Of a stretch of DNA of 64,000 nucleotides, positions 61,644 through 64,000 are shown in pieces; positions within the stretch are counted from its first letter, which is position 1, and each line of letters opens with the position of its first letter. A program made the position numbers and the translations under genes. The stretch covers positions 186,001 through 250,000 of the forward strand of contig NJBN01000002.1 of NCBI GenBank assembly GCA_005223185.1, written 5' to 3'. This stretch comes from a candidate division LCP-89 bacterium B3_LCP (GTDB lineage Bacteria > Electryoneota > B3-LCP). The notes below the pieces were generated by a model. It worked only from the letters and a program-made list of their open reading frames with translations, did no database searches and was not told where the DNA came from.

Positions 61644-63868
61644 TTACTTCAACACTACAACTCTATCTGTAGCTTCGAATTCCCTCGCATCCAACCGAAT
61701 GATATACACCCCTGAGGAATACTCCGCAGCATTCCACAGGTAATTATGGGTGCCGGGTGGCTGGATGCCGGAAGTGAGGGTGGTGACCTTAGCGCCTAAG
61801 ATGTTGTAAACGGCGAGAGTGGCTTCTTGCGGGGAAGGCAGGGTAAAGCTGATCCAGGTAACCGGATTTGCGGGATTGGGACCGATGGAGAAATCTAATT
61901 TTGGGAAAAGAATGTCCGGTCTCTTGGGTCCCACCTCATTCTGACCGGTGACGTTGCGGAAGAAGAGAGCACCGCCATTGGTATTGCCGCCGAAGAAGTC
62001 TCCATCACCGTCCGCATCGATATCCACTATGTCGAAGCCCCATATACCTGTTGTTACCGAATAGTTCAATCCAGTGATACCGTACGGAGTTTCAAGTGTC
62101 ATAACGGCGCTATCCGGTGTTCCGGTATTACGGTAAAAAGCGACATTCTCATCTCCATTGAAGAAGAGATCTAAATCACCATCTTCGTCTATGTCCCAAA
62201 AGCGGCTCCAGCGTTGGATTTGTACTGGATCGATCCCCTGCCAGTTATCGCTTCGCCAGACGAAGTTCGGGTTATAGATGGTTCCGGTGTTTTCAAAATG
62301 GAAGTAGCTTCCCCCCTGGTCGCAGAGAAATAGATCAAAATCTTCATCAGCATCGATGTCGGCTAAAGTGGGATATATAATCACGTGGTAAGTTCCAGGA
62401 ACGAGATTGTCAGAATAGAGGATGAAGTCCGCCTCTTCAGGCGTCCCCCTGTTTATGAATAAGTGCAATCCGGGTGATGGTCCACCTAGAACTCCTTCAC
62501 CGGAAAACAGGTCATAATCCCCGTCAGCATCTATATCACAGAAGAAGGGGGAAATGCCATAAACGACTATGTTCTGGTAGTTGGAAGTCTCACGGATCAG
62601 GCTTGGTGTTTCGTTGGTACCGACATTGCGGTAAAACTGGAGTTCATCACCACAAGCTGTGAACATGTCTTCATCGCCGTCGGCGTCTATGTCTATCCAA
62701 TCCATATGAGTTAAATGCCCTTCATCGATGCTGAGGTAATTTGTCGTCACCAACTGAAAGTCAGCCTGTTGCGGTGTGCCTATGTTTTCATAGAAGAACA
62801 CATCACCCGGAGTCTGTGCTGCCCAGTCCGGCTCTCTGCCCACGAACAGATCGTAATCACAATCCCCGTCAATATCGGCGAATTCGGGGGAAGAGTAGTA
62901 TCCTACGTCTATACCAGCGAAATTGTCAGTTACGTAGGTAAAATCATAATTGGCAGAATCACCGTCGTTACGGTAGTACCAGATTATTCCGTTATATTTC
63001 TCCCCGATAAAAAGATCATAATCGCCATCTGCATCAATGTCCACTAAATCTGTAACCGTGTAAATACTCTCGTCTATACCCAGGTAATCGGTCGTTACGA
63101 ATTCAAAGGAATACTGCTGTGCGTTACCAACATTTTCGTAGAAATACACATCTCCGGGGCCATTAATAGGATAATCAGGATCTCTGCCGACAAAAAGGTC
63201 ATAATCACCATCTCCATCCACGTCGGCAAATTCAGGTGAAGCGTAATCACCAACATCTATACTGTCGAAATAATCGGTCATATAGGTAAAATCACAACTG
63301 TCAGGTGTACCGGTGTTCTCGTAGTACCAGATGTTGCCGTTTTTATTACCTATAAAGAGATCATAATCACCGTCGCTGTTAATGTCAACAAGACAAGGAG
63401 AAGCGTTTTGTCCCACATCAATTCCGCCGAATTGTTCTGTTTCCAAAAATAGGTTATACACTTGACTTGTACCAACGTTTTCATAGTACCATATCGTTCC
63501 ATAATAGTTGCCGATGAAAAGATCAAAATCATCATCAGAATCCAGATCAATAAATGACAATTTACTGTACCCTGGAACGTCGATTAGATCCAGTGAATCA
63601 GTGACGAACTGGAATTCTGGTTCTTGAGGTGTTCCTATATTCTCCCAGTGATGAACCAATCCCCAGAAGTTTCCAATAAATAAATCATAATCTCCATCGA
63701 AATCTATATCAGTGAATTCTGGGTAGGATTCATATTCCCCCCCCCCCAAGGTGAGAACATTTGCCATCCGTCGATCTCAACAGGAATAGTGTCATACTCT
63801 TGCTGAAAATCCAGTGTTTGAGCGAAGAGAAGGGTGGGGAGAAGGAGAAGTAGTAGGATTGTTCTCAT
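61644..63868 (-). CDS. VCBS/FG-GAP-repeat exported protein with type IX sorting domain, frame broken at a G11 tract
   Basis: The long frame (707 residues from ATG 63767) has about a dozen repeats of the form DIDxDGDYDLFIGxxxGxxxYYENxGT, the calcium-binding VCBS/FG-GAP propeller type. It closes with a sorting domain (GPNPANPVTWISFTL..SGVYIIRLDAREF). It has no signal peptide. One is encoded just upstream in another frame, from ATG 63868 (MRTILLLLLLPTLLFAQ), running to the G11 tract at 63737-63747. Twelve or nine G would join the two parts in frame. A promoter at 63898-63926 supports the upstream ATG. This is either phase variation or a homopolymer length error. Confidence 0.8.
63737..63747 (-). 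repeat. homopolymer tract, 11 G on the coding strand
   Basis: Eleven C on the plus strand (G on the coding strand) lie at about codon 41-45 of the VCBS-repeat gene, exactly where the signal-peptide frame and the repeat frame diverge. Slippage by one base switches the joined frame on or off. Confidence 0.75.
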
Positions 63869-63897
63869 GAAAAGCTCACAATTGATAGCCTGTTTAA

Positions 63898-63926
63898 AAT
63901 ATAGTGAAGATTTAAGGGAAAGTCAA
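63898..63926 (-). promoter_or_regulatory. sigma-70-type promoter for the VCBS-repeat gene
   Basis: Minus strand TTGACT (63926-63921), 17 bases, TATATT (63903-63898), 30 bases before ATG 63868. Bases 63927-64000 show no feature. Confidence 0.6.
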
Positions 63927-64000
63927 GGGGTTTGTTTTTTTAGGGGGGAGTTCGTCGGTTGACGGATTCGATTCATGGTATGGTAATGAAGGTTTTTTCG

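Noticed and set aside
1-64000. tRNA or rRNA genes, insertion sequences, prophage
   Set aside because: No T-loop/acceptor pattern, rRNA stretch, transposase, integrase or phage structural gene was recognised on either strand.

Overview
The window looks like a chromosomal segment of an uncultured bacterium of the FCB group (the Zixibacteria / KSB1 / Marinimicrobia / Calditrichota type). Three exported proteins end in the PNPFNP-type type IX secretion sorting domain (41052-41813, 58972-60990, 61644-63868). Base composition is moderate, most genes stand in long co-directional runs, TTG starts are common, and several promoters read TTGACA-N16/17-TATATT. No tRNA, rRNA, CRISPR array, transposase or prophage gene was seen.

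Bases 1-35311 (+ strand) form a cell-surface glycan/glycolipid locus. It opens with the tail of a ChbG/HpnK-like deacetylase, a GT39-type membrane glycosyltransferase and a methyltransferase. Six cobalamin-binding-type radical SAM proteins follow (3134-13131), interrupted by a GT9 glycosyltransferase. Next come an NAD-dependent sugar epimerase, a GT2, a fusion of GT2 with an undecaprenyl-phosphate sugar-phosphotransferase, and a Wza-like export protein. Five alkaline-phosphatase-superfamily proteins follow (three phosphodiesterase-like, two membrane-anchored with a Thr nucleophile), interleaved with a flippase-like protein and a PHP phosphoesterase. A GT4, a Wzc-like chain-length/tyrosine kinase and a GT39-TPR protein close the run. 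Together they could build, decorate with phospho-groups, flip, and export a polysaccharide or complex glycolipid.

Bases 35336-39616 hold the most unusual part. A stand-alone sigma-54 activator (no receiver domain) is followed by a short FlgM-like gene under a candidate sigma-54 promoter. Behind it are five small or medium genes of unknown function, two of which repeat the FlgM-like D-[RK]-[VI]-x-I-S motif. Between the FlgM-like gene and the next gene, the minus strand carries a near-consensus sigma-28 promoter, spacing exactly 11. It is followed by a compact ~135-nt segment whose 5' and 3' ends pair and which ends in a T-run: a probable sigma-28-dependent small RNA. No flagellar structural gene is in the window, so the flagellar link is inferred. 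A HemW-like radical SAM protein (39623-40762) follows.

Bases 41052-55266 are on the minus strand. In transcription order they are folD, a DUF1318-like lipoprotein, a giant exported protein (2807 aa: beta-propeller-like repeats, TPRs, a degenerate CHAT-like domain, more TPRs, an intact CHAT protease domain), a FecR-domain protein, an LPP20-like protein, a TPR/SLH lipoprotein and a type IX-sorted protein. I read most of this as an envelope operon built around an exported CHAT protease.

Bases 55384-64000 hold single genes: an exported AT-rich acetolactate-decarboxylase-like protein, a small outer-membrane-like protein, a small membrane protein, a reductive-dehalogenase-like iron-sulfur protein with a palindrome over its -35 box, a type IX-sorted subtilase, and a type IX-sorted VCBS-repeat protein. 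The signal peptide of the last is out of frame by one base at a run of 11 G, suggesting phase variation or a homopolymer error. The intergenic spaces carry arrays of short hairpins with unrelated stems but a constant TTCA/TTTA centre.
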